From contig CAZKQW010000001.1 of assembly GCA_964555055.1 (NCBI GenBank), positions 124,001 to 188,000 on the forward strand: DNA of 64,000 bases, given 5' to 3'. This DNA is from GCA-016699445 sp964555055. GTDB lineage: Bacteria > UBA10199 > JACPAL01 > GCA-016699445. The stretch's first letter is position 1. Each line of letters begins with the position of its first letter. The notes below the pieces were generated by a model that did not search any database, was not told the origin of the DNA, and worked only from the letters and a program-made list of their open reading frames with translations. Below, piece after piece: positions 36,318-44,581 of the stretch. Position numbers and translations under genes: made by a program.

Positions 36318-36463
36318 GAGCCGGCTGAATTATCACACTCTTTTCGCCAACACGAGAGAAAATATCAAAATGATAATCAAGGCTGGCGAGCTCTTTCAGA
36401 CACGTTTTCCGGTTTACCTCATTGACATTTTTACAGGAAGAATGGAAACAAGCGCACCTTTTC

Positions 36464-37492
36464 ATGGCGCAGCTCACTTATCAACAATCAGGAGTGGACA
36501 TCGACGTCGGGAATCTCTTCGTCAAAAAGATCAAGCCTTTGGTCAAAAAGACGCGACGCCCGGAGGTGATGTCGCCCATCGGTGGTTTCGCCGGTCTCTT
36601 CCAATTAGATTCCAAAAAATATAAGAATCCCCTTCTTGTCTCTTCGACAGACGGCGTCGGCACGAAACTCAAGCTCGGCATCGAATGGAATCTGGTCGAA
36701 GGTTTGGGACAAGATCTTGTCGCCATGTCGGCCAATGACTTACTTTGTTTGGGTGCCGAACCTCTTTTCTTTCTCGACTATTTTGCCACCGGCAAACTGA
36801 CGCTGGAACAAGCTTTACCCGTCATCCGCGGGATTACGAAAGCCTGCCGCGAAATCCATTGCGCTCTCTTAGGCGGAGAAACCGCCGAAATGCCGGGAGT
36901 CTACGCCGGCAAGGACTTTGATCTAGCCGGATTCATCGTCGGCGTCGTCGAAAAGGATCGTGTCATCGAAGGACGGACCATCCGTCCTGGGGATAGCATC
37001 ATCGGGTTAGCGTCGTCGGGTTTCCATTCCAACGGGTTCTCCCTCGTGCGACGCGTTCTTGAGCGTCGGAAACTCGAAACGGCTCATGATACCGAACTTC
37101 ACAGAAAGATCATGGCACCCACCAAGCTTTACGTGAATCAAGTACTGAAACTCAAAGATAAGTTCGACATCCGCGGCATCGCTCACATCACGGGCGGCGG
37201 ACTTTTAGAGAACATCCCCCGCGTCCTTCCTCCTAAGTGCAAGGCCGTCATCGATACGTCGATGTGGCCGCGCCCCGAGATCTTCCAAAAGATTCAAGAG
37301 TGGGGTGAGATCGAAGAGGTGGAAATGCAGCGGGTTTTTAACTGTGGGATCGGACTCATGTTGGTCGTACCGACGCCGCAAGTGCCCGCCATACTCAAAT
37401 ACCTCAAGACCATGAAGGAAAAAGCATGGGTCATCGGCGAAATCGTCAAACGTAAGCACGCCGAATCCAATATCGAGGTCTTCGGTTCATGA
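36464..37492 (+). CDS. purM: Phosphoribosylformylglycinamidine cyclo-ligase
   Basis: Purine biosynthesis step 5 (FGAM to AIR, ATP-dependent). About 342 aa from the ATG at 36464, which matches the usual family start (about 345 aa); an upstream TTG at 36422 has no support. Family motifs are visible: STDGVGTKLK (about 53-62), NDLLCLGAEPLFFLDY, LLGGETAEMPG (about 133-143) and GLASSGFHSNGFSLVR. The purN gene overlaps its stop codon by 4 bp, forming a two-gene purMN operon as in many bacteria. Confidence 0.95.
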   Translation: MAQLTYQQSGVDIDVGNLFVKKIKPLVKKTRRPEVMSPIGGFAGLFQLDSKKYKNPLLVSSTDGVGTKLKLGIEWNLVEGLGQDLVAMSANDLLCLGAEPLFFLDYFATGKLTLEQALPVIRGITKACREIHCALLGGETAEMPGVYAGKDFDLAGFIVGVVEKDRVIEGRTIRPGDSIIGLASSGFHSNGFSLVRRVLERRKLETAHDTELHRKIMAPTKLYVNQVLKLKDKFDIRGIAHITGGGLLENIPRVLPPKCKAVIDTSMWPRPEIFQKIQEWGEIEEVEMQRVFNCGIGLMLVVPTPQVPAILKYLKTMKEKAWVIGEIVKRKHAESNIEVFGS

Positions 37493-38121
37493 GAAGAAGG
37501 GCGAAGCTGGGAGTTCTTGTCTCGGGTTCAGGCACGAATCTCCAAGCCATCCTCGACGCCTCACGGAAAAAATCCTACCCCGCCGAAGTGTCCGTGGTCA
37601 TCAGCAACAACCCCGACGCTTACGCCCTTGTCCGTGCCCGTAAGACAAACCGACCTTCGGTGGTCGTTCCCCATAAGGACTTCACGGATCGTGAGAGTTT
37701 CGAAAAAACGCTGCACGCGATATTAAAGAAATATGAGGTCGACTGGGTTATCTTGGCCGGTTTCATGAGGCTCCTTTCGCCTTTCTTCATTAAGAAATGG
37801 AAACATCGGATCCTTAACATTCATCCCGCCCTTCTTCCCGCGTTTCCAGGCACTCATGCGATCCGGCAAGCGTACGATTATGGGGCGAAGGTCACGGGAG
37901 TCACCGTGCATTTAGTCGATGAGGGAACGGATACGGGTCCTATCCTTCTGCAAGAGGCTTGTGAAATCCCGGAAGGGATGAGACTCGAAACTTTAGAGGA
38001 AAGGATCCATAAAATAGAACACCGGCTCTTTCCTCTCGCGATTCAACTTGTCTCACAGAAAAAAATCCGACATGTTGGCCGGAAAATTTCCATCTCCGCC
38101 AGCGCACGTCGGAAGTCTTAA
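37489..38121 (+). CDS. purN: Phosphoribosylglycinamide formyltransferase
   Basis: Purine biosynthesis step 3: it transfers a formyl group from 10-formyltetrahydrofolate to GAR. The 210-aa product has the N-terminal VLVSGSGTNLQAI, the catalytic NIHPALLPAFPGTHA with Asn and His, and the later Asp in TVHLVDEGTDTGPILLQ. Length is typical. The C-terminal tail is unusually basic (RHVGRKISISASARRKS). The ATG overlaps the purM stop, so translation is coupled. Confidence 0.95.
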   Translation: MRRRAKLGVLVSGSGTNLQAILDASRKKSYPAEVSVVISNNPDAYALVRARKTNRPSVVVPHKDFTDRESFEKTLHAILKKYEVDWVILAGFMRLLSPFFIKKWKHRILNIHPALLPAFPGTHAIRQAYDYGAKVTGVTVHLVDEGTDTGPILLQEACEIPEGMRLETLEERIHKIEHRLFPLAIQLVSQKKIRHVGRKISISASARRKS

Positions 38122-38142
38122 AGAAAAAAGGGGAAGGGCTTC

Positions 38143-38724
38143 ATGGGGGATTCGATGTTCAAGAAAATATTATGGGTTCTTACCTTAGGCTCTTTTTTCC
38201 TCGCTCAAAAATCGGATGCCCGTCAGGGATTTGCCGTCGGAGTCGGGCCGGTGGGAAATATCTTCTTAATCGACACAGTCCCTATTTTGGACCCCGGCGT
38301 CGGGGGTCATGTTTATTTTAATTATAGATTCGCGGAGCAAGTCGCTTTCGAGACAACATTCCTCATATCTTCCCAAGACGGCACGAACGTTTCCAATGGG
38401 GATACAGGCATCCTCTTCCTCGGCATGCCCACACTCGATTTAAAGTATTATTTTTTAACAGATGATCCGCGGTGGGATCCGTACGCGGTCTTGGGGGTCG
38501 GCACTTATTGGGTGACGGAGGGAAGCATCGGGAACGCCACCGGTGGGCTCGGATTGGGCGCCCAGATGGGTGTCGGATTCGATTATTATCTCTCCGATCA
38601 GTTCTCTTTAGGCTTTTCCGGCATTTTCCGTTCGATCGGCTTAATCACGGACTTCGGCACGCCGAGCGCGAGCACGGCTTTGTTCCCGTTCTCCCTGATG
38701 GGCAATGTGGCATTTCATTTTTAA
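38143..38724 (+). CDS. Small outer-membrane beta-barrel protein
   Basis: A 193-aa exported protein with a signal peptide (about residues 5-26, ending in DAR). The mature part is Gly- and aromatic-rich with alternating strands (for example FAVGVGPVGNIFLIDT and VLGVGTYWVTEGSIG) and ends in MGNVAFHF, whose terminal Phe is typical of outer-membrane proteins. It resembles OmpW-size barrels but I cannot assign a family. An AAGGGG-type site precedes the ATG; a second Met at residue 5 could also start it. The following 38725-38916 region shows no clear element. Confidence 0.7.
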   Translation: MGDSMFKKILWVLTLGSFFLAQKSDARQGFAVGVGPVGNIFLIDTVPILDPGVGGHVYFNYRFAEQVAFETTFLISSQDGTNVSNGDTGILFLGMPTLDLKYYFLTDDPRWDPYAVLGVGTYWVTEGSIGNATGGLGLGAQMGVGFDYYLSDQFSLGFSGIFRSIGLITDFGTPSASTALFPFSLMGNVAFHF

Positions 38725-38916
38725 TAGTGAGCGAGTATTGACTGGATTGGACTGGAGCCGTCCGGCCAAACCGAAAACGCGATACGATTAATGAATTTCA
38801 GATGAGAGGCAGAGGGAGCAAGCACAGCGGAATGATAGTGGAGTTATAGTGCACGGTAGGATCATCCGATACGAAAGCATCGGATCCGTTGAGAGCGGGA
38901 TCTCCCTCTGAATTAA

Positions 38917-39591
38917 ATGATTAAATTCACTTATTACGGGCACTCCTGCTTCGTGCTGGAAGGATCCAAAGGCAAGATCGTCATCGACCCTTTTTTCAAA
39001 GGAAATCCCCATGTGAAAGTGACGCCCGCCGAGATTCTGGTTTCAGGCATCTTAGTCACCCACGCTCACGCGGACCATTTCGGAGACAGCGTCGAAATCT
39101 CGCAGAAGAATAAGGCTCCCGTCATTGGAGTTTACGAACTCGTCCAAAAAGCCATCCAACAAGGCGCGACGGGACATGGTATGAATATCGGAGGCAGCTA
39201 CCGCTTCCACTTCGGAGAGGTGACCATGGTGTCCGCCGCTCATAGTTCCGGGTTTTCGGACGGCACTTACGGCGGGTCTCCGTGCGGTTACATCATCAAA
39301 ATGGATAACCGGACGATTTACCATGCGGGCGACACGGGTTTATCGATGGAAATGAAACTCATCGCGGAGATGCATAATATCGACGTGGCATTCCTTCCTA
39401 TCGGGGACAACTATACGATGGGGCCCGCGGACGCTGCGACGGCAGTGGAGTTCTTGAAGCCGAAGGTCGCCGTCCCCATGCATTATAATACATTTCCCGA
39501 AATCAAAGCGGATCCTGAGGATTTTGAGGATAAAGTGGGAGATTTATGCCGGGTGAAGATCATGGGATTCGGGGAAACATACGAATTGTAA
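38917..39591 (+). CDS. UPF0173-type metal-dependent hydrolase
   Basis: A 224-aa single-domain metallo-beta-lactamase-fold protein of the UPF0173 group. The metal motif HAHADHFGD lies at about residues 48-56, with further ligands in AAHSSGF and HAGDTGL and a C-terminal VPMHYNTFP motif, all typical. The N-terminal FTYYGHSCFVLE is also diagnostic. Physiological substrate is unknown for the family. The upstream ribosome site is weak. Confidence 0.88.
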   Translation: MIKFTYYGHSCFVLEGSKGKIVIDPFFKGNPHVKVTPAEILVSGILVTHAHADHFGDSVEISQKNKAPVIGVYELVQKAIQQGATGHGMNIGGSYRFHFGEVTMVSAAHSSGFSDGTYGGSPCGYIIKMDNRTIYHAGDTGLSMEMKLIAEMHNIDVAFLPIGDNYTMGPADAATAVEFLKPKVAVPMHYNTFPEIKADPEDFEDKVGDLCRVKIMGFGETYEL

Positions 39592-39593
39592 CA

Positions 39594-39616
39594 GTGATCC
39601 ACCAAAGCTAGATCAC
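39594..39616. other. Inverted repeat between the UPF0173 and flavoprotein genes
   Basis: GTGATC and GATCAC form a perfect 6-bp inverted repeat separated by 11 nt, just before the ribosome site of the 39625 gene. It could be a hairpin in the mRNA or a protein-binding site. There is no T-tract, so it is not a terminator. Confidence 0.3.
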
Positions 39617-39624
39617 GGGGATTT

Positions 39625-41130
39625 ATGTCATTAAACTTTTGTGACGTGTTGATTTGGGGAAGCGATCTTTCGGGGATCATCGCGGGAACGCTCTTGGCCA
39701 AGCGAGGTTTGAACGTTTTAGTCTTGGATGACGAGGCCGAGTTCATCCGTACGCCTAACCTCCTCACGGGTCTCGGTTCCCGGGCATTCAAGAGTTTGCT
39801 CAGTAAGCTCATGATTCCTGAATCGAAACTTCAATCCATCCAAGAAAACGACACTAGCTATCAGATTCTTCTGCCAAAGAACCGGGTCGATATTTCGGTG
39901 CACCGGCCTCTGCTAATGAAGGAGATGAATCGGGAGTTTCCGGAGCATCAATCCCTCATTGAGGAGTTGTTCCAAGAGGTCGACCGTCTCCGTGAAGCCC
40001 ATTTGGACGAGATCAGCAGCTATTTGCCATTTGTGGGAGGTTTACACGACAAGGAAAAGAACGCCTTCATCAAATGGTTCAAGGAATTCCCCGACGAGAA
40101 GTTGAGAGACATTTGGAATCGATTGCCCCATGAGATCAAATTCTTCATTGAATCGAGGATCTTTTTCCTAACGGCCGTTCCCCTTATGGAAATGAATCCC
40201 CCCGTCCTCCAGCTCCTCTATTTCCTTCCCCCGGAAGTCGGTTCGACTTACTCGATCAAAAACGGGGGTGGCGAACGCGAATTGAAGAAAGTCTTCTTCG
40301 AACGTTTGGATTACTTCGGCGGCATGATTCATCCGTTGAAGAACGATACCATCCACTTCATCCATAAGGGGCAAGAATTAAGAGGTCTTCAGTTGGGCCG
40401 TTTTAGCTTTCCCACCCGTTGCCGCTATGTCATCGGAAACTTATCCATCAAATCACTTTATAAAGATTTACCGACGCCCCTCCTTTCCCTCCTCAACCGC
40501 ACGAAAAAAAAGGTCGGAGAGTTAACCCCGAGGGGCATCCGACGCGTCATCCAATACCACACGGAAAAAGCCTTTTTACCCGAACCTTTGAAGGAAAACT
40601 CCGTATACGTTTCCGACCTTCAAAAGCCCCTTGAAGGGGTTAATTACCTCGAAATGAACCAAACGCCGCTCGCCAAACCAAAGTCGGACGAAATTTTCGA
40701 TACCCTCTTGACGGTAAGCCTCTTCCAAACCCTCTCCGAATATAACGAAGAGGCGCCTCCCCCAGCCCTGTCGGAAGAAACCCTTCAGTGCATAGACGCA
40801 AAATTGGAGAAACTTTTCCCATTCATCAAAGGCCATATAAAAAGAGTGTTTCCCGCGCCTCTTGTCTCTTCCACGGACACGCCCGAGTTATTTCCTCCGA
40901 GCGCCGACGAAACCCCTGAAGAGGTCCAATGGGTCTACCCTTCCTCGATCTTCTTCCCGACTGTCTCTTCGCCGTTTAAGAACATGTTCGTCGCCGGCCC
41001 TAATATCCTCGATTGGCTAGGAATGGACGGAAAAATCCTCACTGCGACGCGGGTTGTGGAATTAATTTGGGAAGCCGAGCAGAAACTCACCAATAAAGAC
41101 GGTAAGTCCCGACTTTTCCAGAAAAAGTAG
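39625..41130 (+). CDS. FAD-dependent desaturase/oxidoreductase-like protein (CrtI-related)
   Basis: A 501-aa protein with a Rossmann-type dinucleotide fold at the N-terminus: LIWGSDLSGIIAGTLLAKRG followed by the acidic NVLVLDDE. The Gly pattern is GSDLSG rather than GAGLSG, slightly unusual. The overall length and the C-terminal segment NMFVAGPNILDWLGMDGKI, comparable with the terminal FAD-contact motif of phytoene desaturase and related proteins, support a CrtI/NAD-binding-8 relative. The middle is divergent and a substrate cannot be proposed. The ATG follows a GGGG ribosome site. Confidence 0.55.
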   Translation: MSLNFCDVLIWGSDLSGIIAGTLLAKRGLNVLVLDDEAEFIRTPNLLTGLGSRAFKSLLSKLMIPESKLQSIQENDTSYQILLPKNRVDISVHRPLLMKEMNREFPEHQSLIEELFQEVDRLREAHLDEISSYLPFVGGLHDKEKNAFIKWFKEFPDEKLRDIWNRLPHEIKFFIESRIFFLTAVPLMEMNPPVLQLLYFLPPEVGSTYSIKNGGGERELKKVFFERLDYFGGMIHPLKNDTIHFIHKGQELRGLQLGRFSFPTRCRYVIGNLSIKSLYKDLPTPLLSLLNRTKKKVGELTPRGIRRVIQYHTEKAFLPEPLKENSVYVSDLQKPLEGVNYLEMNQTPLAKPKSDEIFDTLLTVSLFQTLSEYNEEAPPPALSEETLQCIDAKLEKLFPFIKGHIKRVFPAPLVSSTDTPELFPPSADETPEEVQWVYPSSIFFPTVSSPFKNMFVAGPNILDWLGMDGKILTATRVVELIWEAEQKLTNKDGKSRLFQKK

Positions 41131-41153
41131 GCGAAAATAAGTGAAAATTGAGT

Positions 41154-41882
41154 TTAAGTGATGGCCGTCGTGAAAGACTTGCGATGAAGAGGTGTCAGTC
41201 CGTTTTTCTTAATCTCATCGAAATGTTCGGTTGTTCCGTAACCTTTATGCTTTTTAAAGCTGAACCCAGGATATTTTTTGGATTCCGCTTCCATCCACCG
41301 GTCTCGGCTTACCTTAGCCAGGATGGAGGCTGCGGCAATAGTATGGCTGAGTCGGTCGCCTTTGACGATAGCCTTTTGAGGAACTTTTTGAGGAATCGGA
41401 TAACGACCGTCCACAAGGAGAAACTCAGGGGATTTCTTTAATTGGGATACTGCGATTTGCATCGCTTTCATGGACGCCCGGTGGATATTGATTTTGTCGA
41501 TTTCCTCGGCGCTCACCATGGCCACCGACCAGTCGATGGCGGACTTGCAAATGACGTCGAAAAGTTGATCTCTTACCTTTGCGGAGAGCAGTTTGGAGTC
41601 GTCCACTTCCGGAATCACGACGTCCGGTGGGAAAACCACAGCAGCCGCGAACACGGGCCCGGCCAGGCAACCACGCCCGGCTTCATCGACGCCTCCAATG
41701 ACGCGCACGCCCTTGGAAAGCAAAGCTTTCTCATGCTGTAATAGATCTTTTTGTCTGCTTTTACGCGCCGCGAATGGGTCTAAGTTCTTGGACTTAAGCG
41801 GACGGCTGGGCTGCGACTTGGGAGCTTTGGCCGACTTGGTCGTCTTTTTCTTCTTCACCGTAGAACCCCTCTTGTCCTTCAA
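41154..41882 (-). CDS. rnhB: Ribonuclease HII
   Basis: An endonuclease that removes RNA from RNA-DNA hybrids. The core has GGVDEAGRGCLAGPV with the catalytic Asp-Glu, VDDSKLLSAKVR, and LLVDGRYPI with the later catalytic Asp, plus TIAAASILAKVSRDRWM. The core is of normal length (about 195 aa). The frame extends about 45 residues upstream as a Lys/Ser/Pro-rich stretch that overlaps the 3' end of rplS by 89 bp, with only a TTG start at 41882. A shorter start near 41740 (TTG in KALLSKG) is possible, so the N-terminus is uncertain. Coupling of rplS and rnhB is common. Confidence 0.9.
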   Translation of the reverse strand: MKDKRGSTVKKKKTTKSAKAPKSQPSRPLKSKNLDPFAARKSRQKDLLQHEKALLSKGVRVIGGVDEAGRGCLAGPVFAAAVVFPPDVVIPEVDDSKLLSAKVRDQLFDVICKSAIDWSVAMVSAEEIDKINIHRASMKAMQIAVSQLKKSPEFLLVDGRYPIPQKVPQKAIVKGDRLSHTIAAASILAKVSRDRWMEAESKKYPGFSFKKHKGYGTTEHFDEIKKNGLTPLHRKSFTTAIT

Positions 41883-42216
41883 TACGCGCCTTACGGCCGG
41901 ATAATCCTCTCAAATAATAAAGACGGGAACGCCTGACCTTACCGCGAGTCACGAGCTCTACCCGATCGATCATGGGAGAACTTAAGGGGAAAATCCTCTC
42001 GACTCCGACGCCATAAGAAATCTTACGGACAGTAAAAGAGGCCTGTACGCCCAAACCTTTTTTGCGGATCACGACGCCTTCGTAAACTTGGATGCGTTCC
42101 TTATCACCTTCCTTGATCTTGGTATGGACACGGACCGTATCGCCGGGGCGAAACTCGGGAAAATCCTTCCCCTGCTTACGCACTTGCTCACGCTGAATCT
42201 TTTCGAGGATATTCAT
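41794..42216 (-). CDS. rplS: 50S ribosomal protein L19
   Basis: A large-subunit ribosomal protein at the 30S-50S interface. Starting at 42216 the product begins MNILEKIQREQ, as in the family, with FRPGDTVRVHTKIKEGDKER, VYEGVVIRKKGLG and RVELVTRGKVRRSRLYYLR. The frame is open upstream to 42255 but that start does not fit the family. About 25 extra residues at the C-terminus (EEEKDDQVGQSSQVAAQPSA) go beyond the usual length and overlap rnhB. The usual upstream genes rpsP, rimM and trmD are absent here. Confidence 0.95.
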   Translation of the reverse strand: MNILEKIQREQVRKQGKDFPEFRPGDTVRVHTKIKEGDKERIQVYEGVVIRKKGLGVQASFTVRKISYGVGVERIFPLSSPMIDRVELVTRGKVRRSRLYYLRGLSGRKARIEGQEGFYGEEEKDDQVGQSSQVAAQPSA

Positions 42217-42270
42217 AAGGCGGCCACCCCTATAAGATGTTTTTCGGGAGGGCAAGAGGAAAGTAAAAAG

Positions 42271-43701
42271 CTAAAAAGCGCTATTAACACCGTCAATTCC
42301 GTGAGGAATCGAGCGCCCTAAAAGGCCTAAAAGCGTCGGAAAAACGTCTACTGACCTCATCGGCCCATCCGGAAGACGGGCATTCGTCACGAAGGGCACT
42401 TTCATCTGTTCCCGATGAAGCCCACCGTGGGAGGATTTGTGCTCGTGGATTTCATGGCGTACGCGGAGGTCGCTTCCCAAGGCCGCCGAAACCACTAAAT
42501 CTCCGGTCCGGGAGGATCGAAAAATTTGAAGTACCTGAATAATTGCGTCTGGATAATCAGTCGCATCGGTAAGCTCCAGGGCCTGCCGATGGGTCAGGGT
42601 TTCGGGTAAACGTGCATAGCCGAACGGATCGGCCCCAGTAACATGATAATAAAGTTCGGGAAATTTATCCGTAATCCTCGCTTCCCCGCGCCGGCTTTTA
42701 ACCACAATATCGCCGTTCTCGGCGGTGGCGGCGATGATGTCCACTTCGTCCCTTTCTAAAAGCTTTTCGACGATCTTATCTTTTCTGGACAACAGTCGCT
42801 CCCACGATTGCCGCCCCTTCCACCCCTTTTCCCCTTTAAAATAGAGGTGTGTCATCGCATTTCCGGATACCATATTTACCGCTTGGAAACCCCATTTGTA
42901 GATTTTCGGGTAATAAAGCACGGAAATGTCATTATATTCCAAAAACTGATTAACCGGAAAGTGCTGATGAGTCTCGGAAAGTCCATGATCGCTAACGATC
43001 ATGAGGCATGTCTCCTCCCACTCTCCTTTTTTCCTAAGAGCCGTCACTATCCGCCCCACGGACCTGTCCAAAACCCGATAGGCCTCGATCGTGCGAGGGT
43101 GGAAAGGGCTGGCTAAATGAGAGAACTCATCGATGCCGGGGAAAACGACAAACGTGAATTCCGTGTCACCCTTCAAGACCTGCAAAGTTTTCTCTGCGGC
43201 CGCTTCATCGACCAATCCCCAATGATCCGTCAAATGGGCATAATACCAGTACCAAGCCCGAGAATATTTCGTGCGGTTTCCGACGGAGCTGACGCCGCGA
43301 TTGATGGAGCTGAAAATATTCGCGGAACGTGGAATCAAGTCGAATAAAGTCGGGATTCTCGAGTCCAAATCCCCATTCATATAAAAAGACTCGGCTCCCA
43401 CGTAGCTTCTCATGCGGTCTTTCGAAAAAGGCTTCGTCGCGTACGTATCCTTATCGAACCAACGAATCCCGGGAAGGTTACAAGTGCCCGGATAGCAACC
43501 TGTCAGATACGGCAAATAAGCGGGACCTGTCGTCGAAGGGAAAGAGCTATTGGCGTGCCGGAACGTCCCGTCCGCGATCAAATGCTCGGCGATCGCCGGC
43601 AATTCCCCTCTTTGCGCCAAATCCCCGAGCACGTCCGGGCGCGCTCCATCCGCCAAGATCATGACACACCGTTTATAGGTCTTCGTCTTGTGGGTGTTCA
43701 C
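42271..43701 (-). CDS. Type I phosphodiesterase/nucleotide pyrophosphatase family protein
   Basis: A 476-aa member of the alkaline phosphatase superfamily. Metal and catalytic positions are visible: Asp in ILADGARPD, the nucleophile Thr in SSFPSTTGPAYLP, GIDEFSH, VSDHG and the last His in SSHGGLH. The protein could hydrolyse nucleotide, lipid or sugar phosphodiesters. No signal peptide is present, so it is probably cytoplasmic. The start is GTG at 43701 with AAAGG upstream. It follows the mlaC-like gene by 29 bp, suggesting a link to envelope phospholipids, which is only an inference. Confidence 0.82.
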   Translation of the reverse strand: MNTHKTKTYKRCVMILADGARPDVLGDLAQRGELPAIAEHLIADGTFRHANSSFPSTTGPAYLPYLTGCYPGTCNLPGIRWFDKDTYATKPFSKDRMRSYVGAESFYMNGDLDSRIPTLFDLIPRSANIFSSINRGVSSVGNRTKYSRAWYWYYAHLTDHWGLVDEAAAEKTLQVLKGDTEFTFVVFPGIDEFSHLASPFHPRTIEAYRVLDRSVGRIVTALRKKGEWEETCLMIVSDHGLSETHQHFPVNQFLEYNDISVLYYPKIYKWGFQAVNMVSGNAMTHLYFKGEKGWKGRQSWERLLSRKDKIVEKLLERDEVDIIAATAENGDIVVKSRRGEARITDKFPELYYHVTGADPFGYARLPETLTHRQALELTDATDYPDAIIQVLQIFRSSRTGDLVVSAALGSDLRVRHEIHEHKSSHGGLHREQMKVPFVTNARLPDGPMRSVDVFPTLLGLLGRSIPHGIDGVNSAF

Positions 43702-43730
43702 GATGGGCCTTTAGGGAAGAGGATAAGTCT

Positions 43731-44519
43731 TCAATCTTTTGATGGATTCGATTCGATCGCTTGAAGTTTGGACTCCATCCGGCGGACGAGCTCAGGGTAG
43801 CCGTCTTTGGAAATGATCTTGTCGAATTGGTATTTGTAGTTATCTAAAAGGCTCGCCCCATCCACGATGACATCATAGGCTTCCCATGCCTTTTCGCCTT
43901 TTTTGAGCTTATAATTGAGCTCGATGCGCATATTCTGGCTGGGGATCAAGACGCTCGTCTTCACTTCAGACTTCGTCTTCTCAGCATCTAAAAACTGCTC
44001 TCCTTCATAAGTCACCTTATACACGGACGATTTACCTGAGGACTCCCCGCCTTTTTTCTGGCCTTGCTCCTTGGAAAAAACGGCTTTCTTCTCCAAAAGT
44101 CGGGTCATGAGCTTAACGAAGTAATCTTGCTCTTCCGGCGTACGAGCATCCCAGTTCTTATCGAGGGCGTTCTTACAAAGTTCCCGAATATCGAACGTGC
44201 CATGGATCACGGAAGCCTTGAGTTGGGCATTATACTTCTTATCTTCGGGTGTCTTGGGATCCGTGATATAGGAATCCAACATATCATCCAAATCCTGAAT
44301 GGCGCGGGTCGGTGAGCCTTCGGGCGCGTATTTGATCGCTTTTTTAGGAGGGAGCGGAATCTTGAAGTTTGGATCGTAAGCCTCTTCCTCGAATTTCATC
44401 GACGGCCTTACCGCTTCATTCTTCACCGCCACCGGCTGTGGGGATTCGGCTTTTTTTCCACAGGAAACGGTCCCCAAAGTCATGAACGCGGCCATCATGA
44501 AACATACAAGTTTCGACAT
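43731..44519 (-). CDS. MlaC/Ttg2D-family lipid-binding lipoprotein
   Basis: A periplasmic carrier of the MlaC family, which shuttles phospholipids between membranes. About 262 aa from the ATG at 44519, which has GGGGAG 7 nt upstream. Unlike typical MlaC it has a lipobox (TVSCGKK), so it is predicted to be a lipoprotein. The MlaC domain occupies about residues 80-255, with FDIRELCKNALDKNW and a C-terminal YDVIVDGASLLDNYKYQF, the family signature. No mlaD, E or F genes are adjacent; tolC and a phosphodiesterase gene are. Confidence 0.82.
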   Translation of the reverse strand: MSKLVCFMMAAFMTLGTVSCGKKAESPQPVAVKNEAVRPSMKFEEEAYDPNFKIPLPPKKAIKYAPEGSPTRAIQDLDDMLDSYITDPKTPEDKKYNAQLKASVIHGTFDIRELCKNALDKNWDARTPEEQDYFVKLMTRLLEKKAVFSKEQGQKKGGESSGKSSVYKVTYEGEQFLDAEKTKSEVKTSVLIPSQNMRIELNYKLKKGEKAWEAYDVIVDGASLLDNYKYQFDKIISKDGYPELVRRMESKLQAIESNPSKD

Positions 44520-44581
44520 AATTTTCTCCCCTTTATAAATCTTACGTGAGCGATCCAAACAGGACTCTCAGATGAGGGTTC

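Noticed and set aside
36422..36450. TTGACA close to the purM start as a -35 promoter box
   Set aside because: No -10-like hexamer lies 16-18 bp downstream, and the same TTG is only an alternative start of the open frame.
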